Assembly (NCBI RefSeq): GCF_039539345.1
Contig: NZ_BAABCY010000055.1
Span: 27,984 to 91,983, forward strand
Source of the DNA: Snuella lapsa
GTDB taxonomy: Bacteria; Bacteroidota; Bacteroidia; Flavobacteriales; Flavobacteriaceae
Reading direction: 5' to 3'
Length of the DNA stretch: 64,000 nucleotides
In this document: in pieces, positions 50,431-58,658 of the stretch
Position numbering within the stretch: the stretch's first letter is position 1
Layout: the number at the start of each line of letters is the position of its first letter
The notes under the pieces: generated by a model
Database searches by the model: none
Seen by the model: only the letters and a program-made list of their open reading frames with translations
Told to the model about the DNA's origin: nothing
Program-made: the position numbers and the translations under genes

Positions 50431-50461
50431 AAAATCGGGATCGTTAAAACGATCCCGATTG
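50431..50461. terminator. Terminator between converging peptidase and aspartate kinase genes
   Basis: AATCGGGATCGTT and ACGATCCCGATT form a 12-bp stem around a short A-rich loop. A run of A before it gives a T-run on the minus strand, so it mainly terminates the aspartate kinase transcript and may serve both. Confidence 0.85.
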
Positions 50462-50484
50462 CTAACAATACCAAATCTTTCAAT

Positions 50485-51807
50485 TTATAGAGTGACTAAT
50501 TCAAATAAATAATCGTTTAGCTTGCTAAGTGTCGTTATTTTATCTTTCGAGTTGATTAACAACGATATATTATTGTTACTTCCCCCATACGAGATCATTC
50601 TAATTTTTACATCCTGAAGTATCTGAAACAATTTATAGGTATCAGAATGCTTCACAATTGAGTGCCCCACCAAACACACAATAGTTTGGTTTTTATCAAC
50701 TTCAATAGAAGCAAATGTTTCTAAGGCCGCTACTATCTTATCTAGATTCCTGTCGTCATCAATTGTTAACGAAACAGCCACCTCAGAGGTCGTGATCATA
50801 TCGATTGATGTTTCATAAACTTCAAAAATTTCAAACACCTTTTTCAAGAATCCATGTGCCTGTAACATTCTTCCAGATTTGATCTTGATTGCTGTAATCC
50901 CATCTTTTGCAGCAATGGCCTTTACTCCTGTTTCAACATAATCACTAGTAATAGAGGTACCACAAGCATCTGGATTCATTGTGTTTTTTAAACGCACGGG
51001 AATATTATCTGCCCTAACAGGCGTTACTGTTTGAGGATGCAAGATCTTAGCGCCAAAATAGGCCAGCTCTGCAGCTTCGTCGAATGATAAATTTGAAATG
51101 GGTCGCGTATTTTCCACATACCTCGGATCGTTATTATGCATCCCGTCAATATCTGTCCAAATTTGCACTTCTTCAGCTTTTATAGCCGCTCCAATAATAG
51201 TAGCTGTGTAATCACTACCTCCACGTTGCAGATTAGAAATGTCATCATTTGCATCAAGGCAAATAAATCCTTGAGTAATATATATATCGTAGGCCCCTAC
51301 CTTATTTAGCTGCGCCATTAGATGCTCTCTTATATACTCTTGATTAGGCTCCTTAGCCGTGTCAATACGCATAAAATCCAACGCAGGCAATAGTACAGAA
51401 CTAATGCCTTCCTGTTTTAAATAAGCATTAAACATATAAGTAGACATCAATTCACCCTGAGCCAAGATTTTGTTTTCCAACACCTCAGAAAAAGAATCTT
51501 CGGCACAAGCAGCTATCACATCAAAAACACCTGCTATATAAGCCGTTACCTCAGCATTCAAAACCTCATCACTTATAAGTCCGTTAATTGTATCCTTATA
51601 TTTAGCCCCTAACACCTCAATCTTATTTACAGCCTCATTAGTCGAACCATTAGCTATGTCTGCCGCAATCGTCACCAACTGATTTGTTGTTCCAGACATA
51701 GCAGACAACACCACTATCTTTTGCTCTCCATCATTAATAATGCTCTTAACATTAGCCATGTTCTCGATAGACCCAACCGATGTTCCACCAAATTTTAATA
51801 CTTTCAC
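50485..51807 (-). CDS. lysC: Aspartate kinase
   Basis: A 440-residue monofunctional aspartokinase, the first enzyme of lysine, threonine and methionine biosynthesis. The N-terminal KFGGTSVGSIENM and the middle GRGGSD-like LQRGGSDYTATIIGAAIKAEE are diagnostic. Two ACT domains follow in the C-terminal region (SIDMITTSEVAVSLTIDD; SYGGSNNNISLLI), where the end-product inhibitor would bind. A separate ACT-domain gene is divergent from its start, 197 bases away. Confidence 0.95.
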   Translation of the reverse strand: MKVLKFGGTSVGSIENMANVKSIINDGEQKIVVLSAMSGTTNQLVTIAADIANGSTNEAVNKIEVLGAKYKDTINGLISDEVLNAEVTAYIAGVFDVIAACAEDSFSEVLENKILAQGELMSTYMFNAYLKQEGISSVLLPALDFMRIDTAKEPNQEYIREHLMAQLNKVGAYDIYITQGFICLDANDDISNLQRGGSDYTATIIGAAIKAEEVQIWTDIDGMHNNDPRYVENTRPISNLSFDEAAELAYFGAKILHPQTVTPVRADNIPVRLKNTMNPDACGTSITSDYVETGVKAIAAKDGITAIKIKSGRMLQAHGFLKKVFEIFEVYETSIDMITTSEVAVSLTIDDDRNLDKIVAALETFASIEVDKNQTIVCLVGHSIVKHSDTYKLFQILQDVKIRMISYGGSNNNISLLINSKDKITTLSKLNDYLFELVTL

Positions 51808-52004
51808 TCGTTTAATTTTTTGTTAATTATATTATTCTATTCTTGCAGACTGTTTTAAGTGACAACACTCAAAACCACAAGCCCCTTACCCCTCCTACAC
51901 ACTTCATTTTCACTAATTTGCAGGCTAAATTATAATTCTCAGACCTAAAAACGATATTTATTTAAAAAAAAGTTTATTTTTACACAAACTGTTAAATAAT
52001 TAAC

Positions 52005-52661
52005 ATGAAGACCGTATCTAACTGTGTTGAAGACATTTTAATAACACAACCTTACTTAGAAGAAGCGCTTTCGAGAAACATAATAAACTTTAGCGCTTTA
52101 GCACTTGAGCTAACAGAACCAATAAGTAAAATGCTAAAGAAGGATGTAAAACCTGGTGCTATCATGATGGCCTTAAGGCGCTATAGTCCTCCTACAACTT
52201 TAACGAATTCCGTTAAGATGAAAAAGGTGATCCAAAACTTAGGAGACATAACGGTGCGCTCTAATTTAACTGATTTCACAGTAAGAAATTCGGATACATT
52301 GATAAACAATCATGCAAAAATCCTAGAGCGCATCAACCAAGAATCTAAATTATTCTACACATTTACTAGAGGTATTCACGAAAGCAACATTATCGTTTCA
52401 AGTAGCTTGAAAGAATTTATTAACGAACAATTGCGTAACGAAACCTTTCTTGCCACGCAAAGCGGCTTATCGGCCATAAGTATAAACCTGCCACAAGACA
52501 ACTCTAAAATTGCAGGACTTTATTATCATTTCTTTAAACGACTAGCTTGGGAAGGCATTGTCTTATACGAGGTACTATCCACTACCAACGAGTTTACCAT
52601 ATTAGTCGAGGACGAATATGTAGACAAAGCATTTACTGCCATAAAAAAGGTGAAATCATAA
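52005..52661 (+). CDS. ACT-domain protein facing aspartate kinase
   Basis: A 218-residue cytoplasmic protein. The last about 75 residues look like an aspartokinase-type ACT domain: QSGLSAISINLPQDNSKIAG, RLAWEGIVLYEVLS, TTNEFTILVEDEYVDKAFTA. The N-terminal part (about 1-60) is helical with LSRNIINFSALALELTEPIS and resembles a small helix-turn-helix or dimer domain. I do not recognise a named family. Divergent placement from lysC suggests an amino-acid-responsive regulator or feedback subunit, but this is inference. Confidence 0.7.
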   Translation: MKTVSNCVEDILITQPYLEEALSRNIINFSALALELTEPISKMLKKDVKPGAIMMALRRYSPPTTLTNSVKMKKVIQNLGDITVRSNLTDFTVRNSDTLINNHAKILERINQESKLFYTFTRGIHESNIIVSSSLKEFINEQLRNETFLATQSGLSAISINLPQDNSKIAGLYYHFFKRLAWEGIVLYEVLSTTNEFTILVEDEYVDKAFTAIKKVKS

Positions 52662-52724
52662 AACATTATATTATAATACTTGTCCCAAATTAAAAACCGA
52701 GTTGATATTATTAGCAATTCAAAT

Positions 52725-52732
52725 TATCTTTG
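52725..52732 (+). promoter_or_regulatory. Bacteroidetes-type -7 box for the alpha/beta hydrolase
   Basis: TATCTTTG matches TAnnTTTG and lies 18 bases before the ATG at 52751; a GTTGA at 52700-52704 may be part of the -33 element. The box position supports ATG at 52751 over the TTG at 52730. Confidence 0.6.
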
Positions 52733-52750
52733 CTTTTATTTTATCTCAAA

Positions 52751-53530
52751 ATGATTCTTGCCCACAAAGGAATTGACATACATTACACAGATACCGGAAA
52801 AGGCAAAGTTGTTGTGCTTCTACACGGCTTTTTGGAAAACCTAACAATGTGGCATGTCTTTATTCCCGAACTATCAAAAAGAAATAGGATTATTTGTATC
52901 GACCTGCTAGGTCATGGAAAAACAGGTTGCTTAGGCTATGTACACACAATGGAGCAAATGGCCGAAGCCGTAAGCGCCGTTCTTAAACACCTAAAAATTA
53001 GACGATCTATTTTTATAGGCCACTCCATGGGTGGTTACGTAGCATTAGTCTTTGCCGAAGCTCACCCAGATTCCCTTAAAGGATTATGCCTAATGAATTC
53101 TACTTCAAAAGCCGATTCTCCTGAACGCAAAGCTAATAGAGATCGGGCGATCCTTGCTGTAAAACAAAACCACAAGACCTTTATACGAATGGCCATCTCC
53201 AATTTGTTTAGGCCAAAAAACAGAAAAATTTTCTCCAAAGAAATAAGACTTGTAAAACAAGAAGCCTTAAAAACACCTGTTCAAGGTATCATAGCTGCGC
53301 TGGAAGGCATGAAAATAAGAAATGACAGGGAAGTTCTACTACACTTTTCCCCTTACAGAAAAATGATGATAATAAGTAAAAAGGATCCCGTATTAAACTA
53401 CAATGAACTCATTGAGCAAACAAAAAATACCAATGTAAATGTTGTTGAATTTCCTGATGGACACATGAGTCATATTGAAAATGAAAGTTTATTCCTTCAA
53501 AAAATAATGCATTTCATCGAAAATATATAG
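52751..53530 (+). CDS. Alpha/beta-fold hydrolase
   Basis: A 259-residue cytoplasmic hydrolase. The oxyanion-hole segment is LLHGFLENLTMW, the nucleophile elbow is GHSMGGYVAL with Ser92, the acid is probably the Asp in SKKDPVLN and the base His in DGHMSHIENE. Family members are esterases, lipases or related hydrolases; the substrate is unknown. ATG at 52751 is chosen because the promoter -7 box overlaps the alternative upstream start. Confidence 0.9.
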   Translation: MILAHKGIDIHYTDTGKGKVVVLLHGFLENLTMWHVFIPELSKRNRIICIDLLGHGKTGCLGYVHTMEQMAEAVSAVLKHLKIRRSIFIGHSMGGYVALVFAEAHPDSLKGLCLMNSTSKADSPERKANRDRAILAVKQNHKTFIRMAISNLFRPKNRKIFSKEIRLVKQEALKTPVQGIIAALEGMKIRNDREVLLHFSPYRKMMIISKKDPVLNYNELIEQTKNTNVNVVEFPDGHMSHIENESLFLQKIMHFIENI

Positions 53531-53587
53531 ATTTCAACGATTTTTTTGTTAATTTCTATTATATTGTTCCTCCAAAATTTTGACATC

Positions 53588-53854
53588 ATGGAAAAAACTA
53601 ACAGCAAACCTGCTTTTATCCCAAAAATGTATTGCTCCTTTTTTGGACATGATTTTCAGGTAACGAAAAAAGTTACATGGCATGTTAAAGAATACACATG
53701 TAGCCATTGCAAAAAACAATTAACAACAAATAGTAATGGCAATTTAACAGAACTCACCCCCAAGTTTAAAGAAATAAACGCCATATTAGAACGAATACAC
53801 AACAAAAGAATGATCCGTTCGCAGAGAAAAACAATCACTTCATCGATTTGTTAA
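53588..53854 (+). CDS. Small Cys/His zinc-ribbon-like protein, paralogue 1
   Basis: An 88-residue protein with a C-x4-H-x10-H-x5-C-x2-C pattern (Cys16, His21, His32, Cys38, Cys41) in CSFFGHDF and HVKEYTCSHCKK, likely one zinc site. It is followed by a helical KFKEINAILERIHNKRM segment. The next gene encodes a paralogue with the same spacing, so this is a tandem duplication. The family looks conserved in flavobacteria with no known function. ATG at 53588 is preferred over an upstream in-frame start. Confidence 0.72.
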   Translation: MEKTNSKPAFIPKMYCSFFGHDFQVTKKVTWHVKEYTCSHCKKQLTTNSNGNLTELTPKFKEINAILERIHNKRMIRSQRKTITSSIC

Positions 53855-53925
53855 CATAAAACTAAATCCAACGAATGATTTTCAATAATTTAATCAACTC
53901 ACAATAATTTGATTAAATAGCAAAA

Positions 53926-54180
53926 ATGAAAAACCTTCAATGTAAGGTGTTTGGACACGAGTTCCAAATAACCAGACATGTCACCTACCACGTTAAAGAA
54001 TATTCTTGCAAAAACTGCAAAAAAGAGCTTACCATTAATGGAAATGGTCATTTAATTACGCTTACTCCAAAATACAAGGAAATTAATGATGTCTTAGCTC
54101 GCGTACATCACAAACGAAAAGCAAAAAACCATTCGGCTTATTACAAAACACAACATCTAAGCGAAATGCAACTCGCCTAG
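53926..54180 (+). CDS. Small Cys/His zinc-ribbon-like protein, paralogue 2
   Basis: An 84-residue protein with the same ligand spacing as its neighbour (Cys6, His11, His22, Cys28, Cys31), and the segments FGHEFQITRHVTYHVKEYSC and TPKYKEINDVLARVHHKRK. The C-terminal tail is basic and different. The last stop codon ends two bases before the convergent thiL stop. Nucleic-acid binding is possible but unproved. Confidence 0.74.
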   Translation: MKNLQCKVFGHEFQITRHVTYHVKEYSCKNCKKELTINGNGHLITLTPKYKEINDVLARVHHKRKAKNHSAYYKTQHLSEMQLA

Positions 54181-54181
54181 T

Positions 54182-55228
54182 TTATGCATTAAAGTTCTTC
54201 CAACCCTGGGCTTTAATAGGTATTCTTGTTTCAGCTCTAGTAACCAAATGCAATCCTGCTGATGCTTCTTTTATAAATCCTATAACTGAAAAATTAGGAT
54301 TGGCCTTAATTTTAGGGTAGTCATCTTGCGAAACTGTAAATAACAATTCATAGTCCTCCCCTCCATTTAAAGCAACCGTAGTACTATCAATATCAAACTC
54401 TTCACAGGTCGAAATAACTTGTGGGTCCAAAGGAATCTTTTCTTCATACAAATCACAGCCCACATTACTTTGTGTACAAATATGCATAATCTCCGACGAC
54501 AAACCATCACTTATATCGATCATTGCAGTTGGCTTCACTTCCAAGTCGGTCAACAACTTAACAATATCTTTACGTGCTTCGGGTTTAAGTTGGCGCTCAA
54601 CAATATACGAGTAAGGCTCTAAATCGGGTTGGTTATTAGGATTGACCTTAAACACTTCTTTTTCGCGTTCAAGGATCTGAAGCCCCATATATGCACCTCC
54701 CAAATCGCCCGTTACCACTAAAAGATCGTTGGGTTTTGCTCCATTTCTATAAACAACACCATCACTATCAACTTCACCAATTGCTGTAACAGAGATCAAC
54801 AAACCTTTATTTGAGGAAGTGGTATCCCCCCCAATAACATCAATACCGTAAATTCTTGCCACTGTTTCAATACCTGCATACAAATCTTCCAAGGCTTCTA
54901 AGGGAAACCTATTGGAAACTGCAATAGAAACGGTTATTTGTGTAGCCTTGGCATTCATCGCATACACATCCGATAGATTAACAACCACTGCTTTATAACC
55001 CAAATGCTTCAAGGGCATATAGCTCAAATCAAAATGTACGCCTTCAACCATAAGATCGGTAGAAACCACCACTTGCTTATTCTTAAATTCCAAAACAGCA
55101 GCATCGTCACCAATACCTTTAACGGTTGACTCTTGAGTGATTTTAAAATTTTTGGTCAAATGTTCTATCAGGCCAAATTCACCCAAATCACTTAACTGTG
55201 TACGTTGTTGATTTTTGTCTTCTATCAT
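54182..55228 (-). CDS. thiL: Thiamine-monophosphate kinase
   Basis: A 348-residue ATP-dependent kinase that makes thiamine pyrophosphate from thiamine monophosphate. The family motifs are GIGDDAAVLEF (metal-binding Asp), STDLMVEGVHFDLSYMP, KAVVVNLSDVYAMNAKATQI and VIGGDTTSSNKGLLISVTAIGE, with MIDISDGLSSEIMHI later on. Length is usual. It is not next to the thiamine salvage locus at 19-23 kb, but shows that the cell makes TPP from TMP. It is convergent with the tandem Cys/His genes. Confidence 0.95.
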   Translation of the reverse strand: MIEDKNQQRTQLSDLGEFGLIEHLTKNFKITQESTVKGIGDDAAVLEFKNKQVVVSTDLMVEGVHFDLSYMPLKHLGYKAVVVNLSDVYAMNAKATQITVSIAVSNRFPLEALEDLYAGIETVARIYGIDVIGGDTTSSNKGLLISVTAIGEVDSDGVVYRNGAKPNDLLVVTGDLGGAYMGLQILEREKEVFKVNPNNQPDLEPYSYIVERQLKPEARKDIVKLLTDLEVKPTAMIDISDGLSSEIMHICTQSNVGCDLYEEKIPLDPQVISTCEEFDIDSTTVALNGGEDYELLFTVSQDDYPKIKANPNFSVIGFIKEASAGLHLVTRAETRIPIKAQGWKNFNA

Positions 55229-55412
55229 GCTGCAAAAATAAGAAGCTTATTCCACAAACCGATAATATTTATCAATTTAACCTCAAACAAAATTATCAGT
55301 CTAAAAACAAAAATTCATCAAGAAATACTCCGTTTTATTACCAATAAGAAAAACCTATGAAACTATATAACAATATAATGTTAGGTAATATGGTTATCCA
55401 TGACTTATATTG

Positions 55413-55420
55413 TATATTTG
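55413..55420 (+). promoter_or_regulatory. Bacteroidetes-type -7 box for the SUF operon
   Basis: TATATTTG matches TAnnTTTG exactly and would start transcription near 55427, leaving a leader of about 110 nt. No good -33 element lies at the expected distance. Confidence 0.6.
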
Positions 55421-55486
55421 CACTCTATTTAGAAACCTTCTTAATAAAACAATTTTACTAATTGAGTTGGTTTTATAAATAGAAGC

Positions 55487-55503
55487 TTACATGTGACATG
55501 TAA
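55487..55503. promoter_or_regulatory. Palindrome TTACATG-TGA-CATGTAA in the SUF leader
   Basis: Seven-base arms around TGA form a perfect inverted repeat about 60 nt after the predicted transcription start. It could bind a dimeric regulator or form a small RNA hairpin. The regulator is unidentified. Confidence 0.4.
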
Positions 55504-55538
55504 AAGTTAATAGTATCACATGATTAAATCTATAAATT

Positions 55539-55868
55539 ATGATTAAGGTTTCTGAAACGGCTAAGAAGAAAGTTATAGAACTCATGACAGAAGATGGCTA
55601 TAATCCATCTACAGACTATGTTCGTGTCGGCGTTAAGAGTGGCGGTTGCTCTGGCTTGTCCTACGATTTAAAGTTTGACAAGAAAAATCAAGAGGATGAT
55701 AAAATATTTGAAGATAACGGTGTTAAGATCATTGTTGACAAAAAGAGCTTTCTTTATTTAATAGGTACTACATTAGAATATTCTGGAGGACTCAACGGAA
55801 CAGGTTTCGTATTTAATAACCCTAATGCTAATAGAACATGTGGCTGCGGAGAAAGTTTTTCTCTGTAG
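55539..55868 (+). CDS. sufA: A-type iron-sulfur carrier protein (IscA/SufA-like)
   Basis: A 109-residue carrier that hands Fe-S clusters to apo-proteins. The three cluster cysteines are visible in GGCSGLSYDL (about residue 37) and at the C-terminus in NRTCGCGESF (about 102 and 104). Its position as the first gene of the suf operon fits a SufA-type role, although the name is given by position and family rather than by a distinguishing motif. Confidence 0.9.
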   Translation: MIKVSETAKKKVIELMTEDGYNPSTDYVRVGVKSGGCSGLSYDLKFDKKNQEDDKIFEDNGVKIIVDKKSFLYLIGTTLEYSGGLNGTGFVFNNPNANRTCGCGESFSL

Positions 55869-55907
55869 TTTCTAAAGTAGAAAGTTGTTTAAAAGTTAAA
55901 AACAAAG

Positions 55908-57356
55908 ATGAGTAAATATACAGAAGACGATTTAAGAGAAGAACTTAAAACCAAAGAATACGAATACGGATTTTATACCGATATAGAATCCGAGACGTTT
56001 CCCGTTGGTTTAAACGAAGATATTGTACGCGCTATTTCCCAAAAGAAGGAAGAACCGCAATGGATGACCGATTGGAGGCTAGATGCGTTTCGTATATGGA
56101 AAGAAATGACTGAACCAGAATGGGCCAACGTAAACTATGAAAAGCCAGACTTTCAAGCCATTTCGTACTATTCTGCTCCTAACAGCAAACCAAAATACGA
56201 TAGTCTGGACGAAGTCGACCCCGAACTATTAGCTACTTTCGAAAAACTAGGTATTTCTCTAGATGAACAAAAAAAGCTAGCGGGTGTTGCTATGGATGTT
56301 GTAGTAGACTCTGTATCGGTAGCTACAACTTTTAAAAAGACCTTGGGCGAAAAAGGTATTATCTTCTGTTCTATTAGTGAAGCTATCCAAGAACATCCCG
56401 AATTAGTAAAAAAATACATTGGAACCGTCGTTCCACAAAAAGACAACTTTTATGCAGCACTAAACAGTGCCGTTTTTAGTGATGGTAGTTTCTGCTACAT
56501 TCCTAAAGGCGTAAAATGCCCTATGGAATTATCCACTTATTTCAGGATTAATCAAGCCGGCACTGGTCAATTCGAGCGCACGCTGGTTATTGCCGACGAA
56601 GGCAGTTATGTAAGTTACCTTGAAGGCTGTACGGCACCAAGCAGGGACGAAAACCAATTACATGCAGCCGTTGTTGAACTAATAGCTCTGGATGATGCCG
56701 AAATTAAATACTCAACCGTTCAAAATTGGTACCCTGGGAATGCTGAAGGCAAAGGTGGCGTCTATAATTTTGTAACAAAACGCGGTTTCTGTGAAACCAA
56801 TGCAAAAATTTCCTGGACTCAAGTAGAAACAGGAAGTGCTGTCACCTGGAAATACCCTTCTTGCGTATTAAAGGGCGATAATTCAGTAGGTGAATTCTAC
56901 TCCATTGCAGTAACCAATAATTACCAGCAAGCCGACACAGGTACAAAAATGATCCATTTAGGAAAAAACACCAAATCGACCATTATATCTAAAGGTATCT
57001 CTGCAGGTAAATCGCAAAACAGTTATAGGGGATTGGTACAAATAAGTTCACGTGCCGAAAATGCTCGTAACTTTTCACAATGCGACAGCTTATTAATGGG
57101 CAATGAGTGTGGTGCTCATACCTTCCCTTATATTGAAGCCAAAAATAAAACGGCAAAAATTGAACATGAGGCAACTACAAGTAAAATTGGTGAAGACCAA
57201 ATTTTCTATTGTAATCAACGTGGTATTGATACTGAAAAAGCCATCGCATTAATAGTCAACGGATTTAGCAAAGATGTACTAAACAAGCTGCCCATGGAAT
57301 TTGCTATTGAAGCTCAAAAATTATTAGAGATAAGTTTAGAAGGAAGTGTTGGGTAA
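55908..57356 (+). CDS. sufB: Fe-S cluster assembly scaffold SufB
   Basis: A 482-residue component of the SufBCD scaffold complex on which new Fe-S clusters are built. The central and C-terminal beta-helix segment includes EGCTAPSRDENQLHAAVVEL, YNFVTKRGFCETNAKISWTQ and SQCDSLLMGNECGAHTFPY. The length is standard. It is followed by a lipoprotein gene and then sufC. Confidence 0.97.
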   Translation: MSKYTEDDLREELKTKEYEYGFYTDIESETFPVGLNEDIVRAISQKKEEPQWMTDWRLDAFRIWKEMTEPEWANVNYEKPDFQAISYYSAPNSKPKYDSLDEVDPELLATFEKLGISLDEQKKLAGVAMDVVVDSVSVATTFKKTLGEKGIIFCSISEAIQEHPELVKKYIGTVVPQKDNFYAALNSAVFSDGSFCYIPKGVKCPMELSTYFRINQAGTGQFERTLVIADEGSYVSYLEGCTAPSRDENQLHAAVVELIALDDAEIKYSTVQNWYPGNAEGKGGVYNFVTKRGFCETNAKISWTQVETGSAVTWKYPSCVLKGDNSVGEFYSIAVTNNYQQADTGTKMIHLGKNTKSTIISKGISAGKSQNSYRGLVQISSRAENARNFSQCDSLLMGNECGAHTFPYIEAKNKTAKIEHEATTSKIGEDQIFYCNQRGIDTEKAIALIVNGFSKDVLNKLPMEFAIEAQKLLEISLEGSVG

Positions 57357-57416
57357 AATTCGTAAACATAAATTCATAAAACAAATATTAATAGCTCATT
57401 ACCAAAATTTAAACAC

Positions 57417-57821
57417 ATGGGAAAAATATTAGTTCTATTAATCTGTTTAATCACTTTCACCAGCTGCAAGAAAGACAATAAAAAAAGTGTATCAGCAGAA
57501 AATCCAGAAGCTGTTGCTAAAAATGATGGCTTAACACTTATAAAAGGGGAATTTATTTACTATGCAGATGCCGCAGTACTGCAAACCAACACAGACATAT
57601 ATGGTGTTATAATAGACACTAAAATGCATGAACTCAACGAGCAAGTAAAAAAATTTAAAGTAGCAGATACAGATATGGTTCCTGTTGAGATTCGCGGTAA
57701 AATAATTCCAAAACCAGAAAATGAAGAAGGTTGGCCATTTCTAATTGAGATAAAGGAAATTTTAAATGTTTCCAGACCCAACCCAAAAGATAACAACGTT
57801 ATAAAATTAGGAAACGAATAA
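57417..57821 (+). CDS. Lipoprotein of unknown function inside the SUF operon
   Basis: A 134-residue predicted lipoprotein (lipobox FTSC, lipidated Cys17, followed by KKDNKKS). The mature beta-rich part has GEFIYYADAAVLQTNTDIYG, then VPVEIRGKIIPKPENEEGWP and ending near NNVIKLGNE, with a hint of an OB-like domain. The family is not recognised. It lies between sufB and sufC, whose cytoplasmic products act together, 7 bases before sufC, so it is probably co-transcribed. An envelope protein in this operon is unexpected. Confidence 0.75.
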   Translation: MGKILVLLICLITFTSCKKDNKKSVSAENPEAVAKNDGLTLIKGEFIYYADAAVLQTNTDIYGVIIDTKMHELNEQVKKFKVADTDMVPVEIRGKIIPKPENEEGWPFLIEIKEILNVSRPNPKDNNVIKLGNE

Positions 57822-57828
57822 TAGTAGT

Positions 57829-58581
57829 ATGTTAAAAATTGAAAACTTACACGCAAGTGTTGAAGATAAGACTATTCTAAAAGGTATAAACCTTGAAGTA
57901 AAGGCTGGAGAAGTACACGCCATTATGGGGCCTAACGGCTCAGGTAAAAGTACACTGGCATCTGTTATTGCAGGAAAAGAAGATTACGAAGTAACCAAAG
58001 GAAACATAAGCTTTAATAATGAAGACATTGAAGAATTGGCTGCAGAAGAACGTGCCCATAAAGGTATCTTTCTCTCTTTTCAATACCCTGTTGAAATTCC
58101 AGGTGTTTCGGTAACCAACTTCATGAAAACGGCCATCAACGAAACTCGTAAGGCCAAAGGCTTAGAAGAAATGCCTGCCAAAGATATGCTTAAGCTTATC
58201 CGTGAAAAATCGGAGTTACTGGAAATAGACAGAAAATTTCTATCGCGCTCATTAAATGAAGGCTTTTCAGGAGGAGAGAAAAAACGTAATGAAATTTTCC
58301 AAATGGCCATGCTAGAACCCCAGCTAGCCATTCTAGATGAAACAGATTCTGGATTGGACATCGATGCACTACGTATAGTAGCAAATGGTGTAAACAAGTT
58401 AAAAAGCAAGGACAATGCTGTTGTAGTCATTACACACTACCAAAGACTTTTAGACTATATCGTTCCCGATTATGTACACGTATTGTATAATGGTAAAATT
58501 GTAAAATCAGGAACAAAAGAATTAGCCCACGAACTTGAAGAGAAAGGTTACGATTGGATTAAAGAAGAAGTAAACGCTTAA
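57829..58581 (+). CDS. sufC: Fe-S cluster assembly ATPase SufC
   Basis: A 250-residue ABC-type ATPase that energises the SufBCD scaffold. Walker A GPNGSGKST is at about 36-44, the signature LNEGFSGGEKKRNEIFQMA is at about 143-161, and the Walker B block LAILDETDSGLDIDAL follows, with the late His of VVVITHYQRLL. It has no membrane domains. Length and gene order are standard, except for the lipoprotein gene before it. Confidence 0.97.
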   Translation: MLKIENLHASVEDKTILKGINLEVKAGEVHAIMGPNGSGKSTLASVIAGKEDYEVTKGNISFNNEDIEELAAEERAHKGIFLSFQYPVEIPGVSVTNFMKTAINETRKAKGLEEMPAKDMLKLIREKSELLEIDRKFLSRSLNEGFSGGEKKRNEIFQMAMLEPQLAILDETDSGLDIDALRIVANGVNKLKSKDNAVVVITHYQRLLDYIVPDYVHVLYNGKIVKSGTKELAHELEEKGYDWIKEEVNA

Positions 58582-58605
58582 ACTAGTAAGCAGCCTCAGT
58601 ATCAA

Positions 58606-58656
58606 GCAAGCAGTTATTTTACTGCAAACTGTAAACTGGCGACTGAAAACTGAAAC
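58606..58656. repeat. Degenerate heptamer repeat tract before sufD
   Basis: The spacer contains a run of near-heptamers of the type AACTGAA: ACTGCAA, ACTGTAA, ACTGGCG, ACTGAAA and ACTGAAAC, together with GCAGTTA. Similar low-complexity ACT-type runs lie at 19654-19715. It lies in the 77-bp gap between sufC and sufD and shows no stable hairpin. Confidence 0.5.
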
Positions 58657-58658
58657 AA

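Larger units (their letters stand above)
55229..55538. other. Intergenic region before the SUF operon
   Basis: A 310-bp AT-rich region between divergent thiL and suf genes with the suf promoter (55413-55420), a 17-nt palindrome at 55487-55503 and little else. No RNA gene was recognised. Confidence 0.6.
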
